From Hyperoodon ampullatus (taxonomy: Eukaryota; Chordata; Mammalia; Artiodactyla; Ziphiidae): a DNA stretch of 64,000 bases. A model generated the notes under the pieces. That model made no database searches. It had not been told where the DNA came from and worked only from the letters and a program-made list of their open reading frames with translations. Shown here piece after piece: positions 44,187 through 56,456 of this stretch. A program made the position numbers and the translations under genes. The stretch is from positions 30,880,425 to 30,944,424 of the forward strand of contig OX457061.1 in the NCBI GenBank assembly GCA_949752795.1, given 5' to 3'. Position 1 is the stretch's first letter. Each line of letters opens with the position of its first letter.

Positions 44187-44468
44187 TATATATTTTTAAT
44201 TTTTAAAAATTTAAAATTTTTTTATTGACATGTAGTTAATTTACAATGTTGTCTTAATTTCTGCTGTACAGCAAAGTGACTCAGTTATACATATACGTAT
44301 TCTTTTTCATTATGGTTTATCACAGGGTATTGAATATAGTTCCCTGTGCTATACAGTAGGACCTTGTTGTTTATCCATTCTATATGTAATAGTTTGCATC
44401 TGCTAATCCCAAACTCCCAGTCCATTCCACCCCTCCCCACCCTTGGCAACCACAAATCTGTTCTTTAT
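44187..44468 (-). mobile_element. L1 3' end, 5'-truncated (cetartiodactyl-type)
   Basis: 'tttattgacatgtagttaatttacaatgttg', 'tctgctgtacagcaaagtgactcag', 'gaccttgttgtttatcc' and 'tctgctaatcccaaactcccag' are antisense L1 3' UTR text. Imperfect duplications 'gtccatacaggatat' / 'gtccacacaagatat' (near 44172 and 44470) bound it. Confidence 0.85.
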
Positions 44469-44529
44469 GTCCACACAAGATATGTTAACCATAGTAAGCA
44501 AAGCCGAGCGGGGTGATCATGGGCCTTAG

Positions 44530-44735
44530 GGCCCAACTACCTGCTTCACATCCCTGCTTTTTTAGTGCTTATTGGCTGTATGACTTGGGAAATTTACTTA
44601 ACCCCTCTTTGTCTAGTTTCATCATCAGAAAACTGGGAATAATATAATAGGATCGACCTTATTGGCTTATGAAAATTAAATAAGTTAATATGGGTAAAGT
44701 GTCTGGCACATGGCTTATGCTCACTGATACTAGCT
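44530..44735 (+). repeat. MIR SINE fossil
   Basis: Sense MIR: 'ggctgtatgacttgggaaatttacttaacccctctttgtctagtttcatcatcagaaaactggg', 'aaattaaataagttaatatgggtaaagtg' and 'ctggcacatggc'. Confidence 0.8.
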
Positions 44736-45949
44736 GTAGTCTGCATTTAGTGTTACAGTCATTAAGTACTCCAGATGAAACAGATTATTTTGGTAATCTT
44801 CTTAAGGTTGATCCATGACCTTTTTCTACCTTCAATAAACATGCATTTTTGTCTATCATTTCAGCAACCCTCACATGTGAACTCAAATGAATTGTTTCTT
44901 TATAGAAGGGAGGAGAGAGAAGGTAAAACCTAGAGATGAGGAAGGTAAATTAGCAAGAGGAGAACAGTAGAAAGGTAAAAGTAAACTAATGGGCTCTTGG
45001 AGTCCCAGCCTAGTTCTTCTCAGGTGGAACAATTATTTATTGAATGAATAGACTTTTTTTTTTTATAATTTGGCTAACTGTGGTTTTAGGATTGATGTTC
45101 TCTTCAACTCCCTTTAAAAATTTATGATATAAGAAGTCATTTCAGTTGCTCTTATTGTGTTATCATTTGAAAGTTACTACTTGTTTCTTATGTTTACCTC
45201 GATTATCTATAAAACTGTGCACTCAATTTCTGCCGGTTGTATTTCCTTTACAACTCATTTTTCACTTTCCGAGCACACATTTTAGAATGTATACAATATG
45301 GGAGCAGTTTTAAAATGTTTGAGATGATTGTGAGAATTCACTTTTTAAGATGCTTCATAGGGAGATTTTTCTCATAGCCCTTTGGGAAAGGATGTTAACA
45401 ATGGTTTAGGACCTGGTCTAGCCAGCAGCTTTACTTTAATCCTGAAAACAACAGTGAATGCTGTAGGGAGAATCATCTTTACCTTAGAATTGGGAAGATC
45501 ATGTCAGCTGATCATACTCCTATTTAGAAGAGGAGCTATGATTCACACCCAGGTATGTGTTCCTCCCTCTCACTACACTGGGATTTCCTCTCTAATGTTT
45601 ATTAGAGTGTATTACCTCTCTGACGTTGCCAGTTCTGCATTTTTCAGGAGAAATCTTCCTCTTGCCTAGGTGATTCTCAGCATATGGCTTTCTAGTGAAG
45701 TTTGAAATGTTCTGATCTCCTGTCAATAAGTGTCAGATAGAATGACCTGAATATATTCTGGTAGTTTTCATTGTGCATCTATTTATAGCTGACACTATAC
45801 TGAGGAAGTAGAAAAAGCATGATCTGAAGAAATGGGAGCTAATATTCCTCTTTTTTTGATATTTCTTCCATAATTAAATAGCATTAATAGAAATCAAAAT
45901 GAGAAAAATGCATTGTAAGTCTAACTATTTAAAAATTGCACTAGCCTCT

Positions 45950-46830
45950 TCTAATGCTTATACATTTGCATATACTATTCTATAAATTGTGTCACCGGAG
46001 CATGGCATAATTTCATACCATGTTTTTGAACACAGCTTTTTATCATTATCATTTTATATGTTACTGTGCAAAGTCTTCATAATTACCCTTATGATTGCTT
46101 AATATTCCATTCTCATTTTTAATTATTTTCTATTATAGATAATTAATTTCTAATTTTTTCTCATAATATCACTATATTGGACATCTCACATGCAGCTATT
46201 TTAATGTTTTAGATGATTTCTTTGGGTTTTTTAAATGTATCACCAAATTACTTTCCAAAGTAATTTGAACCAATGTACCAATGTACATTGCGTTCAGTTT
46301 CAGCATAGTCTTTTTTGTTTTAATCGAAGTATAATTGATGTACAATATTAAATAAGTTACAGGTGTACAATATAGTGATTCACAATTTTTAAAGGTTGTA
46401 CTCCATTTATAGTTATTGTAAAATGTTGGCTGTATTCCCTGTGTTGTACAATACATACTTGTAGCTTATTTTATACCTAACGGTTGGTTCCTCTCAATCT
46501 CCTACCCCTATATTGCCCCTCCCCCATCCTTCTCCCCACGGGTAACCACTAGTTTGTTCTCTATATCTGTGAGTCTGCTTCTTTTTTGTTACATTTACTA
46601 GTTTGTTGTATTTTTTTAGATTCCACATATAAGAGATATCAGTATCTGTCTTTCTCTGTCTGATTTATTTCACTTAGCATTAATACCCTCCATGTCCATC
46701 CATGTTTTTGCAAATGGCATGGTTTCATTCTTTTTTATGAGTTTCAGCATAGTCTTAAACAGTGCTACCAGCCTTTACTTCTGAAAGTGGTATTCAGTGG
46801 GAGCATCAATCCTAACCATGAACCCTTATG
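45950..46830 (-). mobile_element. Old L1 3' region split by a younger L1
   Basis: 'atgattgcttaatattccattc...aaatgtatcaccaaattactttccaaagtaatttgaaccaatgta' is antisense old-L1 3' UTR text. It breaks at about 46312 and resumes at 46740 with 'cagtgctaccagcc'. Confidence 0.6.
46313..46739 (-). mobile_element. Younger L1 3' end nested in an older L1
   Basis: 'aatcgaagtataattgatgtacaatattaaataag', 'ttggctgtattccctgtgttgtacaatac', 'ttagattccacatataagagat' and 'ccatccatgtttttgcaaatgg' are antisense L1 3' UTR text. An exact 17-bp duplication 'agtttcagcatagtctt' lies at 46296-46312 and 46740-46756. Confidence 0.92.
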
Positions 46831-47189
46831 CTCTGGTTTCCAGAAATGTATTGTGTGAGAGGTTGGCACTGTCTGTATTCACGTCTCCCAGTCCGTGTGT
46901 GACCAGATACATTTTGGAGAGTGTCACAGTAAGGTCTCAGAGAAGTCCTGCTCAAAAGACTAGATTTCATTAACTAGCATTTCCAAAACGTAGTTAAATC
47001 TGGAATTTATTTTTCTTACAGAACCTACTGACCAACATCTTTGGGAAATGTTATACTTTACAATATCTGTGGGAAAAGGAGCCAGGCTGTGATGCAATAG
47101 AATGCTTTTTAAGGAAATGGTCTCATGCAGGAGAGGCAGTGAGGATGTTTGCTTTAACATTATGCTACTTGAATGGTAAAAGACCTCAC

Positions 47190-47480
47190 CTTGTTCATTC
47201 ATCCATTAAATAAATTTGCTGAGAGCCTATTATGTGCTAGACACTGTTCATCTACTGAGGATATAGCAGTGAATAAACCCCAACAAGTCCCTGCCCGAAG
47301 TAGGCAGTAAGGTAGGAAGAATGGCCATTATATATTCAGCCACTTAGGGTAAGATTCTAGTTTCATGTGGAATAGGCTTTCACTTGAAGAATATTAAGTA
47401 CTTACCGATCCCTGATTTAAACAAAAAATAGAAACATTATCCTTACCCTCAAAAAGTTCATAATCTACTGGGGAAGCAAA
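47190..47480 (-). repeat. L2-like LINE fragment
   Basis: 'ttcattcatccattaaataaatttgctgagagcctattatgtgctagacactg...gatatagcagtgaataaacc' and 'accctcaaaaagttcataatctac' match the antisense L2-type text. Confidence 0.65.
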
Positions 47481-47649
47481 TAAGTATAATGTGAAATAAT
47501 AATTATGGTGATGGTGGTGTGTACATAGTGTGTTATAGGAACACAAAAGAAAGGAATGTAATCTATATTTTTGTAAATTATTTAACTGTAATAAGTATTT
47601 GTTCCCTTGAGAGTTCTTAGGCACTGCCACAGAACTGAACATATATTTA

Positions 47650-49720
47650 TTTCTGTGCACAATTGCTATGGACTAAAAACTCTTCATTGGCAAAGATGAG
47701 ATCTAATTTTGATTTAAGACATAAATTTACTCATTTCCACTCACCTATTAGCTATATATATGATCAGTGTAGTCTTCATGTTTCTTCTCCATAAGTCATC
47801 ATAGTCTTCATAAGTCAGTTCTTAGCCATTCCATCAAGGAAAGGAAGCAAGATTGGAATGACAATCCTCTTTTGAGTACCTATGAATTCCTGCTTTAAAA
47901 GAAAGGGTTACAGTATAGCAAGAAAAGTCAGTAAATCCATTAGCTACATGGAAACTGGCTGTACTGTAGCAGGTTGGAGGTGCAAAGTACAATTCTGGTC
48001 CTTTCAGTCTGCCCTTGGTGTCACCAAGTACCGAAGATGTTCTGACACTTGTAGGATGTGATGGGGGGTGGAATGAAGCCCATGAAAACTGTATAATTAG
48101 AATAAAACCGAATAGTCATTTTAAATTAAAAACATTGCTTACAGATGATTCAGAAGAAAGGCAAGTTAGAAATACTATTAGAGGATTACAAACAAGGCTT
48201 ATCTGTATAACTTTGATCGTGTTTCATTGGTCATGGAGGTAAAAGATGCTATTAGCTATGTTGCAGGACAGGAGGAACGTGGCCTCTGCCCAGTAATTAT
48301 CATGTGCTTGTGTGCAAGAAAGACAGCCCCTGAGAAGTCTGATGGAAGAAGGACAACTCTAACAGACCCACAGTTATTTTTTTTTAGGGCATTCAGGGAA
48401 AGAATGAAGTCATTGGCAACATATCTCCCATGATCTTTCTGTCACTGTGTAAATACATAACCTAGAGCAGCTCTAGTTGCCATTTCCCCCTTTTTCCTTA
48501 AGTAGATGAATGTTTGTGATTTAGCATAAAGTTCATGAACTAAGTAAAGCAGTTGGACACAGATGCCTGTATCTTTCCACTCAATGTATCTTATTACCTT
48601 TAACTGCCTGTTAAAATCACAGCTCTTATTTTTACCTTTCAAATATGAATTGCCATCACCAAGCTTAGCAAATGAAATGGACTACTTATGGTAACTGTAA
48701 GTAGTTATGCACTCCAAATCCTTGAGAGAGATTTCCCAAAGGACAGGCAATGTCTTTCAAAATCCTATTACAAGATTTTAGTTTTAGGTGCTATGAACAG
48801 AAAGTTGAAAGCCTCCCTGTTTTATTGCTACCCAACTTCATCAGGTCTGCTGACTCTATTCAAGAGTGTGGCAAAAATGATACACATCAGCTCTTTTATT
48901 CTTTTGTTACTACTCTGCACAAGTAAAAGCATTTTGGGGAATTTAATGAACCAGTATGTCCTTGGAGGGAGCTCTGAAGATTTGGAGTGTATGACTATTT
49001 GTCTTTAATATTGGAGGTTTTTGTTTAAAACAGATGGGCATGAACAAAATGAAGTCCTCACAGATAGCCCAATGCTTGTGACATATGTACTTAGATCACA
49101 AATGTCTGTAGCAGTGACCTTGGAGATGAATTCAGTGACTGCTTTAGAGGCTTTCTAGTTGTGCCACGGAGTAGCTGGGAAATGAAAACTAAAGTAGAGG
49201 CGCTGGACAAGGTACTAGGTAAAGACAGTTGTACTAGGTAAATGACAGGGAGCCTGTAGTTCTTTAGCCCATCAGAAATTCCAATTTACAGCAACTCTGG
49301 ATGTATGCGACAAGATAGTACTTAACTCAGTATTAGTAGGAATCTCACCAATGATATCAACATGAAAATATTATTCTAGTAGCTTAGTTAAATATAGCCC
49401 TGCACTAATTGTGCCAGAAAACAAAGGAAGATACGTTTTCTCTTTTCCAAAACTGAAAGGTTCCTTTCTAACTGGATCTGCCACAAAATGTAGTACAGAG
49501 AAATCAAATGGGTACAAAGTGAGGAAAATGGCTGACTTTTGTTTTTTTAAACCAACTTAATGTTCTGTTTGTTTACTACTAAACATTTCTGAGTGGAATA
49601 ATTCTTATTTGGCAGTCAATATTTCCCCATCATAGCTAGCAAGAATTTTTCGTATGTTTTGGGCACAAAAACACATTCTATTTTAGACAACAGAGGATCA
49701 TTTTTTAGTGTTTGCTTCAG
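47650..49720. other. Intron 1 segment without recognised elements
   Basis: No gene or clear repeat recognised. Open frames up to about 106 codons here lack family resemblance. Confidence 0.4.
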
Positions 49721-49729
49721 AAGTTTATG

Positions 49730-49960
49730 AGGTAATTTCAATAAATCTTGCAAATGTTTGCTTAATGGTTCCCTATCTCTATTCCTGCAGTACTTTTTAC
49801 ACATCTCTATTTTGGCATCACTCACATTATCAATCCTTAGTTTGCTTCTCTTGCTAAACTAGAGCTCTGTAAGGGTAGGGGCTATCCTACATGGCTTTGG
49901 ATCTCAGGTTCTTTGTGTGGTGCTCAGTATTTATTTGAAGAACCAACAGAATGCTTAAGA
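49730..49960 (+). repeat. L2 LINE 3'-end fragment
   Basis: 'actagagctctgtaagggtaggggctatcctacatgg...tttgtgtggtgctcagtatttatttgaagaa' fits the L2 terminus. Confidence 0.55.
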
Positions 49961-50585
49961 GTATTATCGGAAAAATTAAGTAACTTCTTAGTATAACTGA
50001 CAATACCAATTTTTAAGCACATTTTTCATTATTTTCAAACCATGTTTACAAAAATCTGGTGTATCAAGGAAAGACTTATAGCATTAGGTAATACTGTTAC
50101 TAGATTACAATAAGAATCTTTTGGGAATCTTTGTACATCTGTCTTAATTAGGAGAGAGTCATACAGACAGTATGCAGAGTATAAAAAGAGGGCAGGGAGC
50201 ATTCGATCTTTGCCATTAGGTATCACCTGGATCTTCTGACTTCCTGGATTTTGGACCCTACTTGTTTCCATATTTGAGACCTAGCTGACTCTTTTTGTCC
50301 TAACTCTGGATTGTTGCTGTTGCCTCTCTGATCCTTTTATATCTTCCTGATCCAACCAGCCCTGCCTACTTCTGTGAACTAGATTCACATCTGCCAGACC
50401 TTTTCCTACCTGATTTGTTCCCTGGCTTGGCCCACCCTGCCAGCCCTATTACTGCTGATGCCCTCCAGTGATGCCTGATTTGACTAACTGATTGTAACAT
50501 ATCACTTGTCAAAATCTTTGTGTGTGACTATTATCTAAAAAAACAGTTACTCAACAACTGTGTCTTCATTAGGAACAACATGGAA

Positions 50586-50955
50586 AAATTTTTTTAAAAT
50601 TTTATTTATTTATTTATTTATTATTTTATTTTTGGCTGTGTTGGGTCCTTGCCGCTGCATGCTGGCTTTCTCCAGCTGCGGTGAGTGGGGCTGCTCTTTG
50701 CTGCGGTGCGTGGGCCTCCCATTGCAGCGTCCACCCCCGTTGCGGAGCACGGGCTCTAGTCGCCCGGCCTTCAGTAGTTGTGGCATGTGGGCTCAGCAGC
50801 CGTAGCTCGTGGGCTCCAGAGCGCAGGCTCAGCAGTTGTGGCGCACAGGCTCAGGTGCTCCGTGGCATGTGGGATCCTCCCGGACCAGGGACTGAACCCG
50901 TGTCCCCTGCATTGGCAGGCCGATTCCCAACCACTGTGCCACCTGGGAAGTCCCA
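50586..50955 (-). mobile_element. CHR-type SINE, long form
   Basis: (TTTA)n tail, 'ttggctgtgttgggtccttgccgctgcatgctgg', several 'cagcagttgtggc' blocks, 'cagggactgaacccgtgtcccctgcattggcagg' and the end 'ccacctgggaagtccc'. Flanks 'aacatgg' before and after are consistent with a short target duplication. Confidence 0.92.
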
Positions 50956-51399
50956 ACATGGGAATTTAAGACAAAACTTTTTATAGGTTTCTTTCCTAAA
51001 AAAATACACACCCATATCATATTAAATTCACCAGAAGGCCTTGGTTTTAGCTATTAGGGTTCATAGTGAATGTGAAATCTAGGATATATATAGTTGCCTG
51101 TGATTTAACTGTATGGGGACTGTGACTATGACTTCTGTAAGATACTATGGAAAAAAAATATTTTTTTATCTATGATGTAGAAAATGTAGGAAGGAATGTA
51201 AAGATGTAAAATATTGTTCCTCCCTAACTTTAAGGATATGAATATAATACAAACGTAAGGCATACATCAGCTGTGGTCTGAGTTAGATTTATTTTTTATG
51301 GTCTAATACTAGCATTAAAAATTGTAATTTTGCTTTCTAGGTTATTAATCTTGTAGAGTGTGCAAGAAGACTGTAATGTGAATGTTGTTATACACATAT

Positions 51400-52295
51400 T
51401 CACACACTTATTTTTAAAATACTTTATTATGGAAAATTTCAAAACTTCATTTTACAAGTCTTTATTTCTTTGTGTATATCCAAGTTTGTCTCGTATCATA
51501 TTCTTTCAGCCTGAAGAACATTAACATTTTTTGTACTTCAGGTTTGCTACTGATAAATTCTCTTAGGTTTTCATTGAAAAAGTCTTCATTTCTGAGAGAC
51601 ATTTTCTCTGGGTATAGAATTCTGAGTTAATAATGTTTTTGTTTTTCTTTTTAATTCTTTCAGTAATTTAAAGATGTCATTCCATGTTTTTTTGCTTTGC
51701 ATAGTTTCTGATAAGAAGTTTGCTTAATCGTTGCTTCTCTGTTTATAGTGTGCCTTTTCCTCCCTCTTGCTGCCATCAAGATGATGTCTTTATATTTGGT
51801 TTTCAACATTTTGAATATAGTTTGTGTAGGATGTGTTTGTGTGTGTGTATGCAGGCATGTGTGTGTTGTATTTATCCTGCTTGGGATTCTCTTAGCTTCT
51901 TGGATCTGTGCTTTGATTTCTTTTGTTATTTTTGGAAAATTCTCAATCATTATTTCTTTATTCATTCCCTATGCTCCCTTTAATCTTCTTTTGGGATTCC
52001 AATTACACATGTGTTTGACCATTTGCTATTATCCTGTAGTTCTTGGATCTTCCGTTCTGGGTTTTTAATTTTCATTCTATTTTTCTTTGTGTTTCACTTT
52101 GGGTAATTTCTACTGACCTATCCTTGAATTTATCGATTCTTTCCTTGGCAGTGTCTAGTCTACTGATGAGCCAGACAAAGGCATTCTTCATCTCTGTTAC
52201 CATGGTTTTTTATTTTTAGCATTTTCTTAAAACTCTTTCTTATAGTTTCCATCTCTCTGCTAGAGTTTGAGGACTCAGGTTTCAGTACTGAATTT
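51400..52295 (-). mobile_element. Old L1 3' region (antisense)
   Basis: 'ttgctactgataaattctcttaggttttc', 'gagagacattttctctgggtatagaattctgag', 'aaagatgtcattccatgtttttttgctttgcatagtttctgataagaag' and 'tgggattccaattacacatg' are characteristic antisense text of old mammalian L1 3' ends. A GT-rich patch lies at about 51834-51868. Confidence 0.7.
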
Positions 52296-52299
52296 TCCA

Positions 52300-52400
52300 C
52301 TTATTTTCTTTGAACCTTGGTTTTCTCTTTTACAGAGCAGAAAAACTGGGAATATATAATAACAACTAACAGAATTGTTTTGAAGATCAAAACAATTGAT
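52300..52400 (+). repeat. MIR SINE fragment
   Basis: 'tttgaaccttggttttctcttttacagagcagaaaaactgggaatatataataacaacta' fits the MIR sense core. Confidence 0.5.
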
Positions 52401-52894
52401 CTTGGGCAAGTCAGGCAAGTCCCTTCCTTTCCTTTCCCTAGGTCACTTAAAGGCTTAGACTGTATGATTACTTTGGTCCTATTTAGTTCCTGAATTGTAA
52501 GATTCTGTGAATGGAAAGGGACCTAACATTGATTGACAGCCTTTATTAACCTCATGTAGAATTTGAGAGAGGGATAAAAATCACATTTAAAAAGTGCTTT
52601 TGCAAAACATTTTACTTTTGTTAGGTCTATGTGGATTTTAATTGGAAGAAACAGACAGCATTAAATCCAGTTACCACTTGGTTGAGTCTGTTAAAGAATC
52701 ATTAAATTCTTTCAACTATTGGGTTTCCTGACTTGCTTGAAAAATTTCATGGCTCATAAAACATCTCTCTTTTTCGCTGTGCCTATAGGATTTTAAATTA
52801 TTGGGTTGGCTCCCAAATTTTGCAGTGTGAGGAAAAACTAATGGAGGTGTTTTTGCTCTTTACTGAACTAGTGCAAAATGAATGATATTCTCAT

Positions 52895-53410
52895 CACATT
52901 TGGTTTTGTGGCCACAGACCTGGGTTCAAATCCTGGTTGCACAGTTGTGAAACCTTGGTCTGATTACTTAACTTTTTTTTTGCTTTTAAAATTTTATTTA
53001 TTTATTTATTTATGGCTGTGTTGGGTCTTTGTTTCTGTGCGAGGGCTTTCTCTAGTTGTGGCAAGTGGGGGCCACTCTTCATCGCGGTGCCTGGGCCTCT
53101 CACTATCGCGGCTTCTCTTGTTGCGGAGCACAGGCTCCAGACACGCAGGCTCAGTAGTTGTGGCTCACGGGCCTAGTTGCTCCGCAGCATGTGGGATCTT
53201 CCCAGACCAGGGCTCGAACCCGTGTCCCCTGCATTAGCAGGCAGACCCTCAACCACTGTGCCACCAGGGAAGCCCCTGATTACTTAACTTTTGAGCCTGA
53301 GTTTCCTTAGCTGTGAAATAGGGATGATACATACATCAGAGAGCTATTTTGAAGGTAATGTGTATAACGCTTTGGGTATAGTGCCTAGTTAAAAGTAATC
53401 AATAACTGAA
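52895..53410 (+). repeat. MIR SINE fossil interrupted by a CHR SINE
   Basis: Left part 'acagacctgggttcaaatcctggttgcacagttgtgaaacc' and right part 'gagcctgagtttccttagctgtgaaatagggatgatac...tttgggtatagtgcctag' form one sense MIR, split by the SINE at 52977-53275. Confidence 0.78.
52977..53275 (-). mobile_element. CHR-type SINE, long form
   Basis: (TTTA)n tail, 'tggctgtgttgggtctttg', 'cagggctcgaacccgtgtcccctgcattagcagg' and the end 'ccaccagggaagccc'. An exact 17-bp duplication 'ctgattacttaactttt' lies at 52960-52976 and 53276-53292. Confidence 0.94.
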
Positions 53411-53599
53411 AGCATTAAAAACAGTAGCTAAAATGAAAGATGCCACCATTAAGTCAAAATTTTAGTAATAGAAGGGGAAAAGGTGAACTTAATATTCTTT
53501 CTGTCCTTTTAGTGGAAAGGTCCACCTGGTATAGGGATATTTTTACAATAGCGAGAAGGTTAACTGAAAAGTGAGTATTGATAAGTAAGAATTATAACC

Positions 53600-53880
53600 A
53601 AGAATTAGTGCTTACTGTGCGACAGATGCTCACATTTAATCCTCAGAATAGCCTATGAGGTAAGCTGCCCCTCCTGGAGAAGCCTTTCTTTATCTGAGTG
53701 AGGTGACTACCTCCTTTTTTTGTATTCTTCTACTCTGTGTTGTGCTCTGTGACTATTTTTTATATGTAACCCCTACCCCTTCTCCACTTCTCATTCCCAG
53801 TGAAAGGTTTTCTATGTATTTGGCCCAGAAGTGGCCCACAGTAAGTTGACTGTTGAGATATTGAATCTTTGTGTTTTTCT
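53600..53880. repeat. MIR and L2-like fragments
   Basis: 'agtgcttactgtgcgacagatgctcacatttaatcctcagaatagcctatgagg' is the antisense MIR 5' portion. The following 'gtaacccctaccccttctccacttc...ggcccacagtaagttgac' resembles an L2 end. Confidence 0.5.
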
Positions 53881-54364
53881 GGTCAGAATGAAATTCTCCC
53901 TTCTTTAAGTTATAGGTAAAAATTTAAGCATTAAAAGCTGAATGTTGGTCTGAAGTAAAAATACGAAGAAAATAGTTGTGGATAAAGAAAATGCTCAATC
54001 AGTCTGAGACTCGTCCCCCCCCACCCCGCCTTCCCCTAATACATACTGCTTGTTAAGATAAACAAATATAGTATTTCAAAGTAGCCATTGCTCTGGAAAT
54101 CACTTTAGAGTAAATGTAATGAATTTCAAAGATGTGTCCAAATTCTGTGTTTGTGAGTAATTTTACTATAATGGGTATTATTCAAGCTTGAAATTATTTA
54201 ATACAAAGAAACATTCTTTATTCATACTATGAACAACTGTCTTCCAAAACACAGACCACAATGCGTACATTCTTATTTGAATAACACAGGGAATAATGTC
54301 AAATTATTTTTGCAGTTTTTTTGTCATTGCACAAATTTTCACAAAACTGCATTCCTGACCATAG

Positions 54365-54520
54365 ATTTTTAGAATTGGAAGGAACCTAAGAGATTTAATC
54401 TCACTTCTTCCTGCCACCCAGGGAGATGAAGCATTTTATCTAAAGTCGTGTAGCTAACTAATGACAGAGCCAAGGAGAGGACAGAGCCCTTTATCCATTT
54501 GCCCTAGTGTTATATTCCTC
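54365..54520. repeat. Ancient repeat fragment (MIR-like text)
   Basis: 'agaattggaaggaacctaagagatttaatctcac' with 'agggagatgaagc...gtcgtgtagctaactaatgacagagcc' is a common mammal-wide repeat text; the family is uncertain. Confidence 0.5.
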
Positions 54521-54788
54521 TGGGAAACACTGCCTACTCACTCTGGGTTTTTAATGCTAGTTAGAGTCTTGGCATGAGGTTTTTTTCCATGACTAATTAG
54601 TGCTCTTTTGTTTTCTTGTGTGTGTGTCTGGGAACAAGCTATCAGGGGTGGTGGTTTTTGTTGTTGTTTGTGAAAAACTAACAGTGTATAAGACACTAAA
54701 GAAGGGAAAAAGGCATTTGTCTGGTTAGCATTTAGGGGTCAGGAAGGAGTGGTTGTAGCTCCAGCGCTTTGCCCTCAATGTCCATAGG

Positions 54789-54793
<5 letters not shown>

Positions 54794-54819
<26 letters not shown>

Positions 54820-55010
54820 GAGGTACGCGGGCCTCTCACTGTTGTGGCCTCTCCCGTTGCGGAGCACAGGCTCCGGACGCGCAGGCTCAGCGGCCATGGC
54901 TCACGGGCCCAGCCGCTCCGCGGCATGTGGGATCTTCCCGGATCGGAGCACGAACCCGTGTCCCCTGCATCGGCAGGCGGACTCTCAACCACTGCGCCAC
55001 CAGGGAAGCC
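54794..55010 (-). mobile_element. CHR SINE, ~220-bp cetacean-type, young copy
   Basis: Poly(T) of about 27, then the complete body ('gcggagcacaggctccgg', 'cccagccgctccgcggcatg', 'ccaccagggaagcc'). An exact 12-bp duplication 'ccataggcaggt' lies at 54782-54793 and 55011-55022. Confidence 0.94.
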
Positions 55011-55879
55011 CCATAGGCAGGTATTTTAAAGTTGGGTTTCATAATCTGGGCTCTGAATTCCCTAAACTTTTAAGAAAAGTATGCAACTATATGCTTATCT
55101 CCTAAGAAAAGAATCTGTAGCTTTCATCAGGTTGTCAAAGTTAAAAACTGTTTTAGAAGGAGAGAAAGCTAAGCAAACCTGATTAAGAACTGGGTCCCCA
55201 CTCTTGAACTCTATGTACTAATTATACTAGAGGGCTCTCTTATCTCCTTACCACACCTTGTGCTGGTGTCCTTTCCTACCGACAAGCCTTCTCTGGATAG
55301 CTTCCTGGATCTTGTCATGGAAGCCACTGGAGGCCCCGGCCTTCTTTTTGCAGGAACTTTTCCCATAAGTTTCCCAAGGCTACCTTCTCTCTCCCTTCTC
55401 TGCTTACTGTTTCCAGGAAAGGGTGTGAGACTCAGGGATTTTTGTTCATTAGAAAGCTCAAGAGTGTTATTTCAGTTACATTCTGGTTAAAGGGAATTTG
55501 TGAGCTGATTTGAGAACCTAAGACTATCGCTGTATGAAAAAAAAATGCACTCAATTCCAATCAATACTTTGCAAGTTAACTTTTAGAATGCCTTTAGTTT
55601 TTTAGTTAGGGAATCTTTGTGTTTGATCTAAAAACTCTTTACACTTTCTAAAAACAGAATGAAAATCTGTGGATGGTGGTTTAGGAGTTGCCCAGATCTG
55701 TCTGTAAAAGTGTTTTAATTTAGTTTTTTGTTCCTGAATTTTATTAGACTTAGAAGAGTCTACCCCTCAATAGGAATTCATAATTAATTAGCTTCCTTCC
55801 TAGATGAGAACATGTAGAAAGCACGTTCTACATTTTTAAGTATAGCATCTGTACACACAAAGAAAAAGCTACCACCAAG

Positions 55880-56030
55880 ACTGATGTTGGAAGAATTTGT
55901 TTGTTTATTAATTTTAAAAAGCCCTTACTGAGTATATACCATGAACCCTCAAGCATCATGTTAGACGCTGGGAAATGAGAAGTGGTCTCTTCCCTTGCAA
56001 AGCTCATGCTCTGCTAGGGGCACAGCTCAA
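55880..56030 (-). repeat. L2-like LINE fragment
   Basis: 'cccttactgagtatataccatgaaccctcaagcatcatgttagacgctggg...ttgcaaagctcatgctctgctagggg' matches the antisense L2-type text. It ends about 250 bp before exon 2. Confidence 0.6.
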
Positions 56031-56286
56031 TCAATAATAATTCAGCATGCTAACTACTCTAATAGAGGTACCAAAACAGCATTGGAATCAATCCTGGCCA
56101 GGAAGAGAGGTGGGTGTTAGGGTAAAATTCACAGAAAGGTGACAAATATTTGAGGTTCCTATTGAACTCAAGGGTTCAATAGGAATTTGTCAGGAAAAGA
56201 AGGGATCTAGGTATCGATGGCATGTTTGCACCTTCCTAACTTTAACTAAAATTCACATTTACCACTCTCTTTGTGTTTTCAATTAG

Positions 56287-56376
56287 AGCTCCAAACGAGA
56301 ATGGAAGCCACTGGAGGACCGTAGCTGCACAGACATACCATGGCTGCTGCTTTTTATCCTGTTCTGCATTGGGATG
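56287..56376 (+). CDS. SLC44A1: SLC44A1 (CTL1) coding exon 2
   Basis: Encodes residues 13-42: the hydrophilic stretch [18 protein letters not shown] followed by [12 protein letters not shown], the start of the first transmembrane helix. It matches mammalian CTL1 as I remember it with at most a conservative change. The acceptor is a pyrimidine-rich tract ending ttttcaattag at 56286; the donor is ATG|gtaagaaa at 56377. Both ends are phase 0, so it joins exon 1 without a frameshift (Q12-S13). With no exons beyond this one in the window, the choline-binding helices and the glycosylated extracellular loop are not seen here. The intact frame and consensus splice sites say the gene is functional. 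Confidence 0.97.
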
Positions 56377-56456
56377 GTAAGAAACTCACAGATCCTCAGA
56401 ACCTGAACTCATGATCCGAGGGGATGATGGGGAGTTAGTTTAAAGAGGGAACTTGT

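Larger units (their letters stand above)
7851..56286 (+). other. SLC44A1: SLC44A1 intron 1 (~48.4 kb)
   Basis: Bounded by gtgagg at 7851 and a pyrimidine-rich acceptor ending ttttcaattag at 56286. Both junctions are phase 0. The first ~700 bp belong to the CpG island; the remainder is repeat-dense, AT-rich DNA. A long first intron is normal for this gene in mammals. No other convincing exon was seen inside it. Confidence 0.9.

Noticed and set aside
45382..45669. 95-codon open frame
   Set aside because: No domain or splice support; the DNA looks like a diverged MIR-type repeat.
52797..52880. Possible mariner element ('attgggttggctcccaaa' resembles a mariner end)
   Set aside because: Only about 11 bases match the start of the cetartiodactyl mariner text and no inverted partner end was found nearby.
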